Positions 32,944 through 42,211 of a DNA stretch of 64,000 nt are shown piece by piece. Source of the stretch: Goodfellowiella coeruleoviolacea (GTDB taxonomy: Bacteria; Actinomycetota; Actinomycetes; Mycobacteriales; Pseudonocardiaceae). The notes below the pieces were generated by a model. It worked only from the letters and a program-made list of their open reading frames with translations. It did not search any database and had not been told where the DNA came from. The DNA lies in NCBI RefSeq assembly GCF_024171785.1, contig NZ_JAMTCK010000002.1, positions 186,001 to 250,000 of the forward strand, in the 5' to 3' direction. The position numbers and the translations under genes are program-made. Positions within the stretch are counted from its first letter, which is position 1, and each line of letters begins with the position of its first letter.

Positions 32944-34401
32944 CTAGAACGGGTACTTCGGCACGCTCGCCCGCACGGTGACCCACTGCGTCTCGGTGAA
33001 CGACTCGATGTTGGCCCGCTGGCCGCCCACCCGGGACGAGCCCGAGGCGCGGACCCCGCCGAACGGCGCGTTCGGGTCGTCGTGGACCGTGTGGTCGTTG
33101 ATGTGGGCCAGTCCGGTGGGCACCCTGTCCACAATAGACATGGCGGTGGCCAGGTCGTTGCCCAACACCCCCAGGCTCAACCCGTACTCGCTGTCCGCGG
33201 CCAGCGCGACCGCCTCGTCGATGTCGGCGAACCGGCGGACACAGGCGACCGGGCCGAACACCTCCTCCCGGTAGGCCGGGGTGTCGTCGGTGCAGTCGGC
33301 GAGCACCGTGGGGCGGAAGAACAGCCCCTCGTGGGTGCCGCCGGCGACCAGTCGGGCGCCCGAGGCGGTGCTGCGCCGCACCAGGTCGCGAACGTGCTCC
33401 AGTTGCCTGGCGTCGATGAGCGGGCCGAGCGCGACGTCGTCGCGCCGCCCGTCGCCGACCACGAGCGCGTCGGCCTTCTTGGCCAGGTGTTCGACGTAGT
33501 CGTCGTAGATCGACTCGTGCACCAGGTGTCGGCCAACGGCCATGCAGATCTGTCCGGAGTGGAGGAAGTTGCCGAACGCGCCGCAGGACGCGGCGGTTTC
33601 CACGTCCACGTCGTCCAGCACGACCAGCGCGCTGTTGCCGCCGAGTTCGAGGTGGGTGCGGGTCAGGGTGTTCGCGGCCTGGGCGGCGATGGCGCGCCCG
33701 GCCGAGGTGGAACCGGTGAACGACACCACCCGCACCGCCGGGTGGTCGATCATGGCGCTGCCCACCGGCACACCGCCGGGCAGCATCTGCAGCACGCCCT
33801 CGGGCAGGCCGGCCTCCGCGAAGATCCGGGCGAGGACCACGCCGCCGCACACGGCGGTGCGCGGGTCCGGCTTGAGCAGCACGGCGTTGCCCAGGGCCAG
33901 TGCCGGGGCCACCGACCGGATGGACAGGATCAGCGGGAAGTTGAACGGGGAGATCACCGCCACCACGCCGACCGGCACCCGGCGCTCCACGCTCAGCCGG
34001 GGCTGCGGCGTGCGCAGCAACTCGCCGTGGGGTGCGGCGGTCAGGGCGGCCGCCTCGGTGCACTCACCGATCGCGCCCTGGATCTCGATGCCGGCCTTGG
34101 CCCTGGTCGAGCCGGACTCGCGGACGAGCCACTCGACGATCTCGTCGCGGTGCTCGTCGAACAGGGCGGCGGCGCGCTGCAACACCGCCATCCGCTCCAG
34201 GTAGGGCCTGGCCGCCCAGTCGCGCTGCGCGGCGGCGGCCCGCTCGCCGGCCTCGGCCACGTCAGCGACGCTGGCCATGCCCACGGTGGCCAGGGTGTCG
34301 CCGGTCGCCGGCTCGATCGCCGCCCGGGTTTCCCCGCCGGCCGGGGTCCAGGTCCCGGTGAAGATCCGGCCGGCCCAGTCCACGCCGTCCAACAGTGCCA
34401 T
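32944..34401 (-). CDS. vdh: Vanillin/aromatic aldehyde dehydrogenase
   Basis: 485 aa NAD(P)-dependent aldehyde dehydrogenase. The catalytic residues are Glu252 (LELGGNSALVVL) and Cys286 (HSGQICMAVGR); FTGSTSAGR (228-236) is the nucleotide loop and SPFNFPL is the conserved N-terminal block. It should oxidise vanillin to vanillate or 4-hydroxybenzaldehyde to 4-hydroxybenzoate, the step after Ech. GGAGGGAA precedes the ATG. It heads a two-gene minus-strand operon with the amidohydrolase, under the palindrome at 34,441. Vanillate demethylase and ring-cleavage genes are not in the window. Confidence 0.92.
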   Translation of the reverse strand: MALLDGVDWAGRIFTGTWTPAGGETRAAIEPATGDTLATVGMASVADVAEAGERAAAAQRDWAARPYLERMAVLQRAAALFDEHRDEIVEWLVRESGSTRAKAGIEIQGAIGECTEAAALTAAPHGELLRTPQPRLSVERRVPVGVVAVISPFNFPLILSIRSVAPALALGNAVLLKPDPRTAVCGGVVLARIFAEAGLPEGVLQMLPGGVPVGSAMIDHPAVRVVSFTGSTSAGRAIAAQAANTLTRTHLELGGNSALVVLDDVDVETAASCGAFGNFLHSGQICMAVGRHLVHESIYDDYVEHLAKKADALVVGDGRRDDVALGPLIDARQLEHVRDLVRRSTASGARLVAGGTHEGLFFRPTVLADCTDDTPAYREEVFGPVACVRRFADIDEAVALAADSEYGLSLGVLGNDLATAMSIVDRVPTGLAHINDHTVHDDPNAPFGGVRASGSSRVGGQRANIESFTETQWVTVRASVPKYPF

Positions 34402-34440
34402 GGCTGTTCCCTCCGTTGCGACACCACCACGGGCAAAAAG

Positions 34441-34455
34441 ATCAGGGTTCCTGAT
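34441..34455. promoter_or_regulatory. MarR-type operator upstream of vdh
   Basis: ATCAGGGTTCCTGAT is the exact reverse complement of the site upstream of ech. It lies 40 bp upstream of the vdh start, in the promoter or leader region. Confidence 0.85.
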
Positions 34456-34520
34456 AGAACACCGTAGGCCGTGGCTGGCCGGCCCACAAGGGTGCGTCGG
34501 TGCGGAGGCGGCGTGGGTGG

Positions 34521-35006
34521 CTACTCGATCGGCAGGGCGTCGTGGGCCAGACCGGCCAGCGACCGGTAGCCGTGGTCGAGCATGCGGCGGAACTCCGCCC
34601 GCCGCCGCGGTCCCATCCCGCCCAGCAGGTGCGATTCGAGTTCGGCCACCACCGGCTGGCAGCGCGCCAGCAGTTCCTCGCCCTGCTGGGTGAGCCTGGC
34701 CAGCAGCACCCGCCGGTTGCCGGCGTCCCGGTGCCGCTCGATCAGGCCGCGTTCCTCCAGGGCCAGCACCATCTCGTGCATGCTCTGCGGCCGGACGAAG
34801 GAGCGCCTGGCCAGTTGGGCCGAGGACAGCGGGCTGCGCCGGTGCAGCACGGACAGGGCCGTGTACTGCGGGGTGGTCAGGCCCAGTTCCCGCAGCCGCT
34901 CGTCCAGCAGGGCGCGGATCACCAGTTCGAGGCGCTTGACCAGGTACAGCGTGAGCGGAGCCGGATCCTCCTCGGTGTCAGCCGGCTGGTGCGGCTCGGC
35001 GGTCAC
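34521..35006 (-). CDS. MarR-family repressor of the hydroxycinnamate cluster
   Basis: 161 aa from a GTG. It is a winged-helix MarR protein: LRELGLTTPQYTALSVLH, the recognition-helix region SSAQLARRSFVRPQSMHEMVLALEERGLIER, and the wing RHRDAGNRRVLLARLT. Functionally similar regulators of hydroxycinnamate genes (FerR, CouR, PhdR) respond to hydroxycinnamoyl-CoA thioesters or the free acids. A matching ATCAGG-N3-CCTGAT palindrome lies 80 bp upstream of its own start, so it is probably autoregulated along with ech-fcs and vdh. The inducer is inferred. Confidence 0.92.
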   Translation of the reverse strand: MTAEPHQPADTEEDPAPLTLYLVKRLELVIRALLDERLRELGLTTPQYTALSVLHRRSPLSSAQLARRSFVRPQSMHEMVLALEERGLIERHRDAGNRRVLLARLTQQGEELLARCQPVVAELESHLLGGMGPRRRAEFRRMLDHGYRSLAGLAHDALPIE

Positions 35007-35085
35007 ACCCTCACCGTCCCCTCGTGGTCACTGGTCCGGCCGTCGGCACCCGAATCGGGGCACCCAGCCGAGCGAAAACCTGAGG

Positions 35086-35100
35086 ATCAGGCTACCTGAT
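35086..35100. promoter_or_regulatory. MarR-type operator upstream of marR
   Basis: ATCAGGCTACCTGAT keeps both 6-bp arms of the ech and vdh sites with a different 3-bp centre. It lies between the ribD stop and the marR start, in the expected promoter of marR. Confidence 0.82.
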
Positions 35101-35114
35101 AATGGATGGAGGGC

Positions 35115-36152
35115 TCAGCGCGGTGTGGGCACGGCGGAGACCCGGATGTCGCCGCCGCTGAGCGTGACGTCCTCGACCTCGCAGCGCAGTGCCTCGGCAA
35201 TGGTGGACACGCCCGCGTCGGCCAGCGCGGCCGGGCCGGCGCCGAGCAGGGTGGGCGCCAGGTAGGCGAGCACCCGGTGCACGCCACCCGCGGCCAGGAA
35301 CGCCCCGGCCAGCCGGGGGCCGCCTTCCAGCAGCACGTCCACCGCATCCCGCGCGGCCAACTCGGCCAGCACCGCACGCGGGTCCCGGGTGCGCAGCCAC
35401 AGCGTGGGCGCGGCGTCGTCGAACACCTTCCGGTCGCCCGGGATCGCCCCGGTGCCGACCACGACCCGCAACGGCTGCCGGTCGAGTGGCGTCCCGTCCG
35501 GCTCGCGCGCGGTGAGCTGGGGGTCGTCCACCAGCACGGTGTTGCGGCCGACCACGATCGCGTCCACCCGGCGCCGCAGCTGGTGCACCTCGGCGCGGGA
35601 CGCGGCGCTGCTGATCCACCGGCTGGTGCCGTCGGCCGCGGCCACCCTGCCGTCAAGGCTCGCGGCGAACTTCCACGTCACGTGCGGGGTGCCGGTGCGC
35701 GCCCAGTGCAGCCACGCCCGCAGCGGGCCCCGGCGCACCGCCTCGGCGCGCACCCCGGCCAGCACCTCGACGCCCGCGGCCCGCAGCCGCTCGGCCCCAC
35801 CGGCCGCCTGCTCGTTCGGGTCGGACACCGCGTACACCACGCGGGCCACGCCGGCCGCGAGCAGCGCACCCGTGCACGGTGGGGTGCGCCCCTGGTGCGC
35901 ACACGGCTCCAGGGTGACCACGGCCGTCCCGCCCCGCGCCCGGTCACCGGCCGCACCCAGCGCCACGACCTCGGCGTGCGGCCCGCCCGGTGGCTGGGTG
36001 GCCCCCACCCCGACCTGCTCACCGGCGGCGTCCAGCACGACGCAGCCGACCGGGGGGTTGGGGCTGGTCGTGCCGTGCACCGCGACGCTGGCCGCGATCG
36101 CCGTGTCCATCGCGGCTGCCAGCAGCGGGTCCTCGGCCGTGCCCCTCACCAT
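35115..36152 (-). CDS. ribD: Bifunctional riboflavin deaminase-reductase RibD
   Basis: 345 aa. The N-terminal deaminase has the zinc site HAE (59-61) and PCAHQGRTPPC (C84, C93). The C-terminal reductase has KFAASLDGRVA, SRWISS, DAIVVGRNTVL and a VDVLLEGGPRLAGAFL NADPH region. It carries out the second and third steps of riboflavin synthesis (deamination of the pyrimidine and reduction of the ribose side chain). ATG at 36,152 lies against GAGGAGG, and GTG at 36,149 fits the spacing slightly better. No other rib gene is nearby, so it is either a detached core copy or a second copy. Confidence 0.93.
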   Translation of the reverse strand: MVRGTAEDPLLAAAMDTAIAASVAVHGTTSPNPPVGCVVLDAAGEQVGVGATQPPGGPHAEVVALGAAGDRARGGTAVVTLEPCAHQGRTPPCTGALLAAGVARVVYAVSDPNEQAAGGAERLRAAGVEVLAGVRAEAVRRGPLRAWLHWARTGTPHVTWKFAASLDGRVAAADGTSRWISSAASRAEVHQLRRRVDAIVVGRNTVLVDDPQLTAREPDGTPLDRQPLRVVVGTGAIPGDRKVFDDAAPTLWLRTRDPRAVLAELAARDAVDVLLEGGPRLAGAFLAAGGVHRVLAYLAPTLLGAGPAALADAGVSTIAEALRCEVEDVTLSGGDIRVSAVPTPR

Positions 36153-36402
36153 GCCTCCTCGGTGTCGCGTCGCCGGCCACCAGTGTCCCAGCAGGCCACG
36201 GCCACCGAGCGGGTCCCTCCCCGCCGCTGCCGGTGCACGCGCGCACCGCGGTGGCGGCCTGGACACGGCGTGCTCCGGGAACACGCCGCCCGGCCGACCC
36301 GGAACAGCACCTGCGGCTCGTCAAGATCGCGTACCGTGGGCTGCTGATCGGCCCGGGACGGGCGAGTGCTCGACTGGCGCGGCTGTGTGGCAGGGGGCGG
36401 AC

Positions 36403-38523
36403 GTGGTCCACAACGACATGAGCGGACACGTGGTCGGCTCGGCGGTCCAGATCGGCAGCGCCGGCAGCGTCGCACTGCACCTGCCGCCCGTGCCGGCACC
36501 CCGCACGGCTGTGCCCACCCAGGTGCCGGCGGCCCCGCCGCAGTTCGTCAACCGCGAGCCCGAACTGTCCGAGACCGAGGCGCTGCTGGCGGCCGGAGCG
36601 GGACAACCCGCCCAGGTGGTGGTGTTCAGCGGCCCACCGGGCATCGGCAAGACCGCGACCGCGCTCCGCCTGGTGCACCAGAGCGGCGCGGCCCGGACCT
36701 ACACCGGTGGTGTGCTCTACGTGGACTTCACCACCTTCCGCGGGCCACGGGGGACGGCCGTGGCCGACGCGGTCGCCCGGTGCCTGCGCGCGCTCGGCGT
36801 GGCCGACGAGGTCATGCCGGCGCGCTTCGCCGAGCGGGTGAACCTGTACCGCACCCTCACCGCGGACCAGCCGGTGCTGGTGGTGCTGGACCAGGTCACC
36901 GAGCCGGCCCAGGTGCCGCCCCTGATCCCGACCGCACCCGGCAGCGCCGTGCTGGTCACCAGCAACGAACGGCTCGGTGAGCTGGTGGTGGACGGCGCCG
37001 AGCCGTTCTGGCTCACCCCGCTCGACAACGTCCACAGTGCCCAGCTGCTCGCGCGGACCTGTGGCGCGGCACGGGTCGCCGCCGAACCCGCCGCGGTGGC
37101 CGCGCTCGTCGAACTGTGCGAGGGGCTGCCGCTCGCGCTGCGGATCGCCGCGGCCAGGCTGCGCCTGCACCCGGGGCTGAGCATCGCGGCGTTGGTGTCC
37201 GAACTCGCCGACGAGAGCCGGGGCCTGAGCGGGTTCACCGTCGGCGGGGAGCAGAGGTTGGCCGTGGAACTGAGCGTTGTCTACCGCGGTCTGCCCGATC
37301 CGGTGGCCCGGCTGTACCGGCGGCTCGCCCTGCTGCCGGGCCCGGATTTCACGCCGGCCGAGGCGGCCGCGCTCGGCGACGCCGAGCCCGACGCGGTCCG
37401 CGTCCACCTGGACCGGCTGGCCGAGGCCAACCTGGTCGTCGAAGGCCCGGGAAGCCGCTACCGGTTCCACGGCCTGGTCCGGCGGCACGCGCTGCGGTGT
37501 GCCCACGAGGACGAGCCCGAAGCCGAGCGCACGGCAGCGGTGCACCGGGTGGTCCGCCACTACCTGGTCATGGCCGCCGCAGCCGACCTGGTGATCATGG
37601 GGCCCGGCCGGCTGCGCTGCACCGACGTCGCCGAACTGCTCGCCGATAGCCAGCCCTTCGCCGGTGACAACGCCAGGAACCAGGCGCTGGACTGGCTGGA
37701 CGCGGAACGCGCCACCCTGCTCGCCGCCACCCGGACCGCCGCCGAGCACGGCTGGCACCGGGAGACCTGGCAGCTCGCGGAAACGGCCACCGCGCTGTAC
37801 GTCAACCGGCGGTACCTGACCGACTGGGTCGAGTCGACCGAACTGGGTGTGCTCGCCGCGCGGTCCGTTGGTGACGCCCGGGTGGAGGCGCGGCTGCGCA
37901 GCTTCGTGTCGCGGGCGCTCACCGACCTCGGCGAGCTGGACCGGGCCAGGGCCGAACTGGAGGCGGCGCTGCCACTGGCCGAGCGCTCCGCCGACCCGCG
38001 GCTGATCGCCTCGGTGTGGGAGCTGTTCGGCCGGTTGTTCGACCACACCGAGCGCGATCGGGCGGCCGAGGCGTACCAGCGTTCCCTGGATCTCTTCGAA
38101 CAGGCCGAGGACCGGCGCGGTGTCGCCTTCGTGACCTACTTCCTGGGCTGCGCGCAGGACGCGGCCGGTCGGCACGCCGAGGCACTGGTCACGCTGCGCC
38201 GCTCCGTCGACCTGATCCGCCAGGTCGACCAGGGCCGGATGACCGGGCGGGCACTGGCCGCCACCGGAACGGCACTGGCGCACCTGGGCCGGCACGCCGA
38301 GGCCGCGGCCGCGCTGCGCGAGGCGATCGAGATCCTGGCCCGCGGCGGGTACTTCCACTACGAGGCACAGGCGCAGGAGGCGCTGGCCGAGGTCGCGCGC
38401 CTGGTCGGTGACCACGTGGCCGAACGGCGCTGCCTGACGCGGGCCCTGGAGGTGCACCAGGCCCACCGCGGGCCCCGGGCGGCACAGCTGCGCGCCCGAC
38501 TCGACGCGCTGGCCGACAGCTAA
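36403..38523 (+). CDS. NB-ARC/TPR STAND ATPase without HTH, N-terminal SG-motif tag
   Basis: 706 aa from a GTG preceded by AGGGGGCGG; ATG at 36,418 is the alternative. The N-terminus NDMSGHVVGSAVQIGSAGSV is a short glycine-punctuated pattern seen ahead of STAND ATPases in actinomycetes. A P-loop follows (SGPPGIGKTA, about 76-85), then a VLVVLDQV Walker B, GLPLALRIAAARL, a winged-helix region ending YRFHGLVRRHALR, and about 300 residues of TPR-like helices. It lacks a DNA-binding domain, unlike the regulator at 19,403, so it may be a signalling or defence switch rather than a transcription factor. Its stop overlaps the convergent glycosyltransferase stop by 3 bases. Confidence 0.9.
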   Translation: MVHNDMSGHVVGSAVQIGSAGSVALHLPPVPAPRTAVPTQVPAAPPQFVNREPELSETEALLAAGAGQPAQVVVFSGPPGIGKTATALRLVHQSGAARTYTGGVLYVDFTTFRGPRGTAVADAVARCLRALGVADEVMPARFAERVNLYRTLTADQPVLVVLDQVTEPAQVPPLIPTAPGSAVLVTSNERLGELVVDGAEPFWLTPLDNVHSAQLLARTCGAARVAAEPAAVAALVELCEGLPLALRIAAARLRLHPGLSIAALVSELADESRGLSGFTVGGEQRLAVELSVVYRGLPDPVARLYRRLALLPGPDFTPAEAAALGDAEPDAVRVHLDRLAEANLVVEGPGSRYRFHGLVRRHALRCAHEDEPEAERTAAVHRVVRHYLVMAAAADLVIMGPGRLRCTDVAELLADSQPFAGDNARNQALDWLDAERATLLAATRTAAEHGWHRETWQLAETATALYVNRRYLTDWVESTELGVLAARSVGDARVEARLRSFVSRALTDLGELDRARAELEAALPLAERSADPRLIASVWELFGRLFDHTERDRAAEAYQRSLDLFEQAEDRRGVAFVTYFLGCAQDAAGRHAEALVTLRRSVDLIRQVDQGRMTGRALAATGTALAHLGRHAEAAAALREAIEILARGGYFHYEAQAQEALAEVARLVGDHVAERRCLTRALEVHQAHRGPRAAQLRARLDALADS

Positions 38524-40205
38524 CCGCGCACGTCCAGGGTGACCGGTGCGGTGACCGCGCCGGCGCACACCGTGAACCCTCCACTGTGGAGCCGGCCGGC
38601 GCGCAGTGCCGCGTACACGGCCGAGGCCAGCAGCATGGGGTCGGGCGGTGGTCCCGTCACGCGCACCCGCACCAGCCGCCCGTCGCGCAGCCGTGCCAGA
38701 CAGCCCTCGGCGGTGGCGCCGGCCGCGACCCGGGCACCCGGGTGGTTCTCCAGCGCGTTCGCGGTCCAGCCGGCCGCCTCGGCCGCGGTGCCGACGTCCC
38801 GCCGCACCAGCACCGACGCGTTCTGCGGGAGCGTCAGATCCGCCTCGGCCTCGTCCACCGCCAGGTGCCGCACCGCGTTGGCCGGTAACGGTTGTCGGTG
38901 CGTGTCCGGGTCGCCCAGCCGCTGGACCGCGGCGGGGTAGCGCCACAGCCGCAGCGTGCTGGCGTCGACGAACTCGCTGTGCACGGAAAACGCGGTCACC
39001 TCTCGGAGATCCGGCACTGGATCGTCCACTCTGGACAGCACAGGGGGGCTGGGCGGTGGGGCCAGCCCCAGTTCGCGGTACAGCAGGTCGCGCAACAGCC
39101 GCGTCGACTCGCCGACGCGGGCGAACACCCGGTTGGTGATCGCCGCGAACCGGTCGGCGCGGTGCGTGGCGAGCGCGTGCTCCACCTGGTCGCGCAGGCC
39201 GAGCCGGCGGTCCAGCCGGTCGGCGGACGCGCCCAGCTGCGCCACGGGTGTTCCGGGCACCACCTCGTCGCCGAACGCGGCGAGCAGCAGTGGTGTGCCC
39301 AGCGCGGCGGCGTACAGCGCCAGCGAGCCGTGGTCGGCGATCACCAGGTCGGCGGCCAGCAACGCCGCCTGCCAGCCCCTGGTCGGCGGCAACAGCAGCA
39401 AGCCGGCGGCCAGCGCGTCCTCGTGCCAGATCCGCACCTGCAGCGGGGTGTGCCTGGCCCAGATGTTCGGGTGCAGGACCGCGGCGACCTGGTACTCGTC
39501 GGCGGGCAGCTCGGCCAGCAGTTGGTGCGTCAGGGAACCCCAAACCCCGAGCTGCCCCTGCCGGCCCCAGGTCGAGCTGACCAGCACCAGCCGCCGGCCG
39601 GCGACACCGAGCAGCCGCCGGTAGCGCTCGCGCAGCGGTCGGCTGGCCAGCAACCGGTCGTAGGTGTGGTCACCGACGACCGCGGTGTTGCCGGCCACCT
39701 CGGGACAGGCCGCGCGCAGCTGCGCGTCCTGCTCGGGGTGGGAGAGCACGACCAGGGCCCGCCCGTCCCGCAGCACGTCCACCGGGGGCAGGCCGGCCAA
39801 CCTGGTCGCGCCGGGGACGTCGGTGGGCACGTGCTTGTTGAAGCCCAGACCGTGCGGCAGCACCACGGTTCGGGTGGAGATCCACTCGAAGTCGATGTTC
39901 TCGCTGGCGGACACGGCCAGGTGGTACTCGATCGCCCGGTTCCGCACATCGCGCCACGGCACGATGCGGTGCACGTCGGCACCGTGCAGCACGCGCTCCA
40001 CCCCGCTGCTGAACTTCGAGGTGTCGTTGATCGTGACGGCCAGGTTCACCCTGAAGTCGTTGGCGAAGAACCGCAGCGCGTCCAGCAGCCGGTTCGTCGA
40101 GGTGGTCGTGCGCGCGACCACCAGCACCCTGCGTTGCCCGGGGTTGCTGTCCCAGCGGGGATCGTGCTCGTCGTGGCGCGACCTCCCGTGCCGATCACCA
40201 GCCAC
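38520..40205 (-). CDS. GT-B-like glycosyl/glycerophosphotransferase-family protein
   Basis: 561 aa from a GTG at 40,205; an upstream stop (40,263-40,265) and absence of other start codons fix the 5' limit. RRVLVVARTTTSTNRLLDAL opens an N-terminal Rossmann-like half; LLAADLVIADHGSLALYAAALGTPLLLAAFGDE resembles the donor-binding half of CDP-glycerol glycerophosphotransferases and GT-B glycosyltransferases; GRRLVLVSSTWG is an inter-domain strand. No signal peptide or membrane span. The last about 150 residues are a separate domain of unknown role. It probably modifies a surface polymer, but the substrate is unknown. A heptanucleotide repeat lies in its leader, 74 bp upstream. Confidence 0.68.
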   Translation of the reverse strand: MAGDRHGRSRHDEHDPRWDSNPGQRRVLVVARTTTSTNRLLDALRFFANDFRVNLAVTINDTSKFSSGVERVLHGADVHRIVPWRDVRNRAIEYHLAVSASENIDFEWISTRTVVLPHGLGFNKHVPTDVPGATRLAGLPPVDVLRDGRALVVLSHPEQDAQLRAACPEVAGNTAVVGDHTYDRLLASRPLRERYRRLLGVAGRRLVLVSSTWGRQGQLGVWGSLTHQLLAELPADEYQVAAVLHPNIWARHTPLQVRIWHEDALAAGLLLLPPTRGWQAALLAADLVIADHGSLALYAAALGTPLLLAAFGDEVVPGTPVAQLGASADRLDRRLGLRDQVEHALATHRADRFAAITNRVFARVGESTRLLRDLLYRELGLAPPPSPPVLSRVDDPVPDLREVTAFSVHSEFVDASTLRLWRYPAAVQRLGDPDTHRQPLPANAVRHLAVDEAEADLTLPQNASVLVRRDVGTAAEAAGWTANALENHPGARVAAGATAEGCLARLRDGRLVRVRVTGPPPDPMLLASAVYAALRAGRLHSGGFTVCAGAVTAPVTLDVRG

Positions 40206-40737
<532 letters not shown>

Positions 40738-41013
40738 TCAGTCGGTGTCGGTGGTGGGGTCCTCGCTCGGGAAGAGGATCGGGCTGAGCAGGTAGCGGGT
40801 GCGGTCCGGGGTGGCCGGATTGGTCAGCCGGGGGGCGATCGCGGCGCGCAGTTCGCTGATCAGGGCGATGAGTTCGTCCTGGTTGAGCCAGACCCCGTGT
40901 TGCCGGTAGCCGACGGCATCGCTGGTCGGGTTGGCGTTGTCCCGGTCGAGGTAGGCGTTGAACTCGGTGACCAGGGAGGCCACCGCGGCGGCACTGGACA
41001 GGCCGGTGCTCAT
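40738..41013 (-). pseudogene. C-terminal remnant of an ArsR-type winged-helix regulator
   Basis: 91 codons ending in a natural stop. The sequence (LVTEFNAYLDRDNANPTS, HGVWLNQDELIALISELRA, APRLTNPATPDRTRYLL) resembles the C-terminal effector half of actinobacterial ArsR/HTH_20 regulators; the N-terminal DNA-binding half is absent. Homology stops near 40,990, where a fragment of a plus-strand hydrolase begins. No ribosome site precedes the first ATG. The family guess comes from recalled sequence style. Confidence 0.5.
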
Positions 41014-41308
41014 CCTGCGGGGCGGTCGCGACTACCAGGTGACCGTCGCCGACGACCTGGCGCGCTGGCGGGCGGGCCTGGCCCACCGGCCCGACGTCAC
41101 CATCCGCGTCCACGACGCCGACGACCACCTGTTCTTCCGCGGCGAGGGCCCGTCCACGCCCGCGGACTACGACGCACCGCAGCACGTCGACCCGGACGTG
41201 CTCGCCGACATCGCCGACTGGCTGGCCCCGGCCGGTGACGGCCCGGTCGGCGGGCCCGGTGACCATGGGGCTGAACACCACAGCGTGGGTGTGGACTGTG
41301 TGAGGTGA
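40994..41308 (+). pseudogene. C-terminal remnant of an alpha/beta hydrolase
   Basis: The frame reads LDRPVLILRGGRDYQVTVAD, then HDADDHLFFRGEGPSTP and VLADIADWLAP. This is the last about 80 residues of an alpha/beta hydrolase, including the acidic (RGGRDYQ) and histidine (DDHLF) catalytic loops. The nucleophile half is missing, and no start codon or ribosome site fits. It abuts the ArsR-type fragment head-to-head, so one deletion could have removed the 5' halves of two divergent genes. Confidence 0.65.
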
Positions 41309-41350
41309 ACACATGGGCATGGCCTGCTGGCGCTTCTAACGTGTGCGGCC

Positions 41351-42106
41351 ATGGCGAGTGGTGTGGGACTTGACGGCAGGGTCGCCCTGGTGACCGGAGC
41401 GGGCAGCGGTATCGGCCAGGCCTGCGCCAGGGCGCTGGCCGAGGCCGGGGCCCTGGTGCACGTGGTCGACCGGGACGCGCGGGCCGCGCTGGGCACGGCC
41501 GAGGAGATCGGCGGCCGGGCGCACGTGGTCGACCTCGCCGACGTCGACGCCCTGCGGACCCTGCCGGCCGAGGTGGACATCCTGGTCAACAACGCCGGCC
41601 TGCAGCACGTCGCGCCGATCCACGAGTTCCCGCCCGAGCGGTTCGCCCTGCTGCAGCAGGTGATGGTCACCGCGCCGTTCCTGCTGATCCGCCACTGCCT
41701 GCCGCACATGTACGCCAGGGGGTGGGGCCGGCTGGTGCACATCTCCAGCGTGCACGGCCTGCGCGCCAGCGCCTACAAGGCCGGCTACGTGGCCGCCAAA
41801 CACGCGCTGGAGGGGCTGAGCAAGGTCGCGGCCCTGGAAGGCGCCGCGCACGGCGTGACGAGCAACTGCGTCAACCCGGGGTACGTGCGCACCGCGCTGG
41901 TGCGGGACCAGGTGGCCGCGCAGGCCCGGACGCACGGCATCGAACCGGACGAGGTCGTCGACCGGGTCTTCCTCCAGCACACCGCGATCAAGCGGCTGAT
42001 CGAGCCGGAGGAGGTGGCCGCCCTGGTGCTGTGGCTGTGCGGCGACCAGGCCGGCTACCTCACCGGTGCCTCGTTGCCCCTGGACGGCGGCTGGACCGCC
42101 CAGTGA
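41351..42106 (+). CDS. 3-hydroxybutyrate dehydrogenase (SDR)
   Basis: 251 aa short-chain dehydrogenase. GAGSGIG (16-22) binds NAD, NNAG (80-83) is structural, and the catalytic set is Ser133, Tyr146 and Lys150 (GYVAAKH). LQHVAPIHEFP, SSVHGLRAS and the C-terminal GYLTGASLPLDGGWTAQ match D-3-hydroxybutyrate dehydrogenases. It oxidises 3-hydroxybutyrate to acetoacetate. The transporter gene follows 105 bp downstream, and a GAF/PucR regulator closes the set, suggesting uptake and use of 3-hydroxybutyrate. Confidence 0.87.
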   Translation: MASGVGLDGRVALVTGAGSGIGQACARALAEAGALVHVVDRDARAALGTAEEIGGRAHVVDLADVDALRTLPAEVDILVNNAGLQHVAPIHEFPPERFALLQQVMVTAPFLLIRHCLPHMYARGWGRLVHISSVHGLRASAYKAGYVAAKHALEGLSKVAALEGAAHGVTSNCVNPGYVRTALVRDQVAAQARTHGIEPDEVVDRVFLQHTAIKRLIEPEEVAALVLWLCGDQAGYLTGASLPLDGGWTAQ

Positions 42107-42211
42107 CGCCGCGCGAGGTCCTCGCGCACACCGGATTTCCCGCCCGGTAGTCCTCCCGCCCGACGGTCTCCTCCCGACGGTTTCGCCCAACCCCAACGAA
42201 GTGGTGACGCA

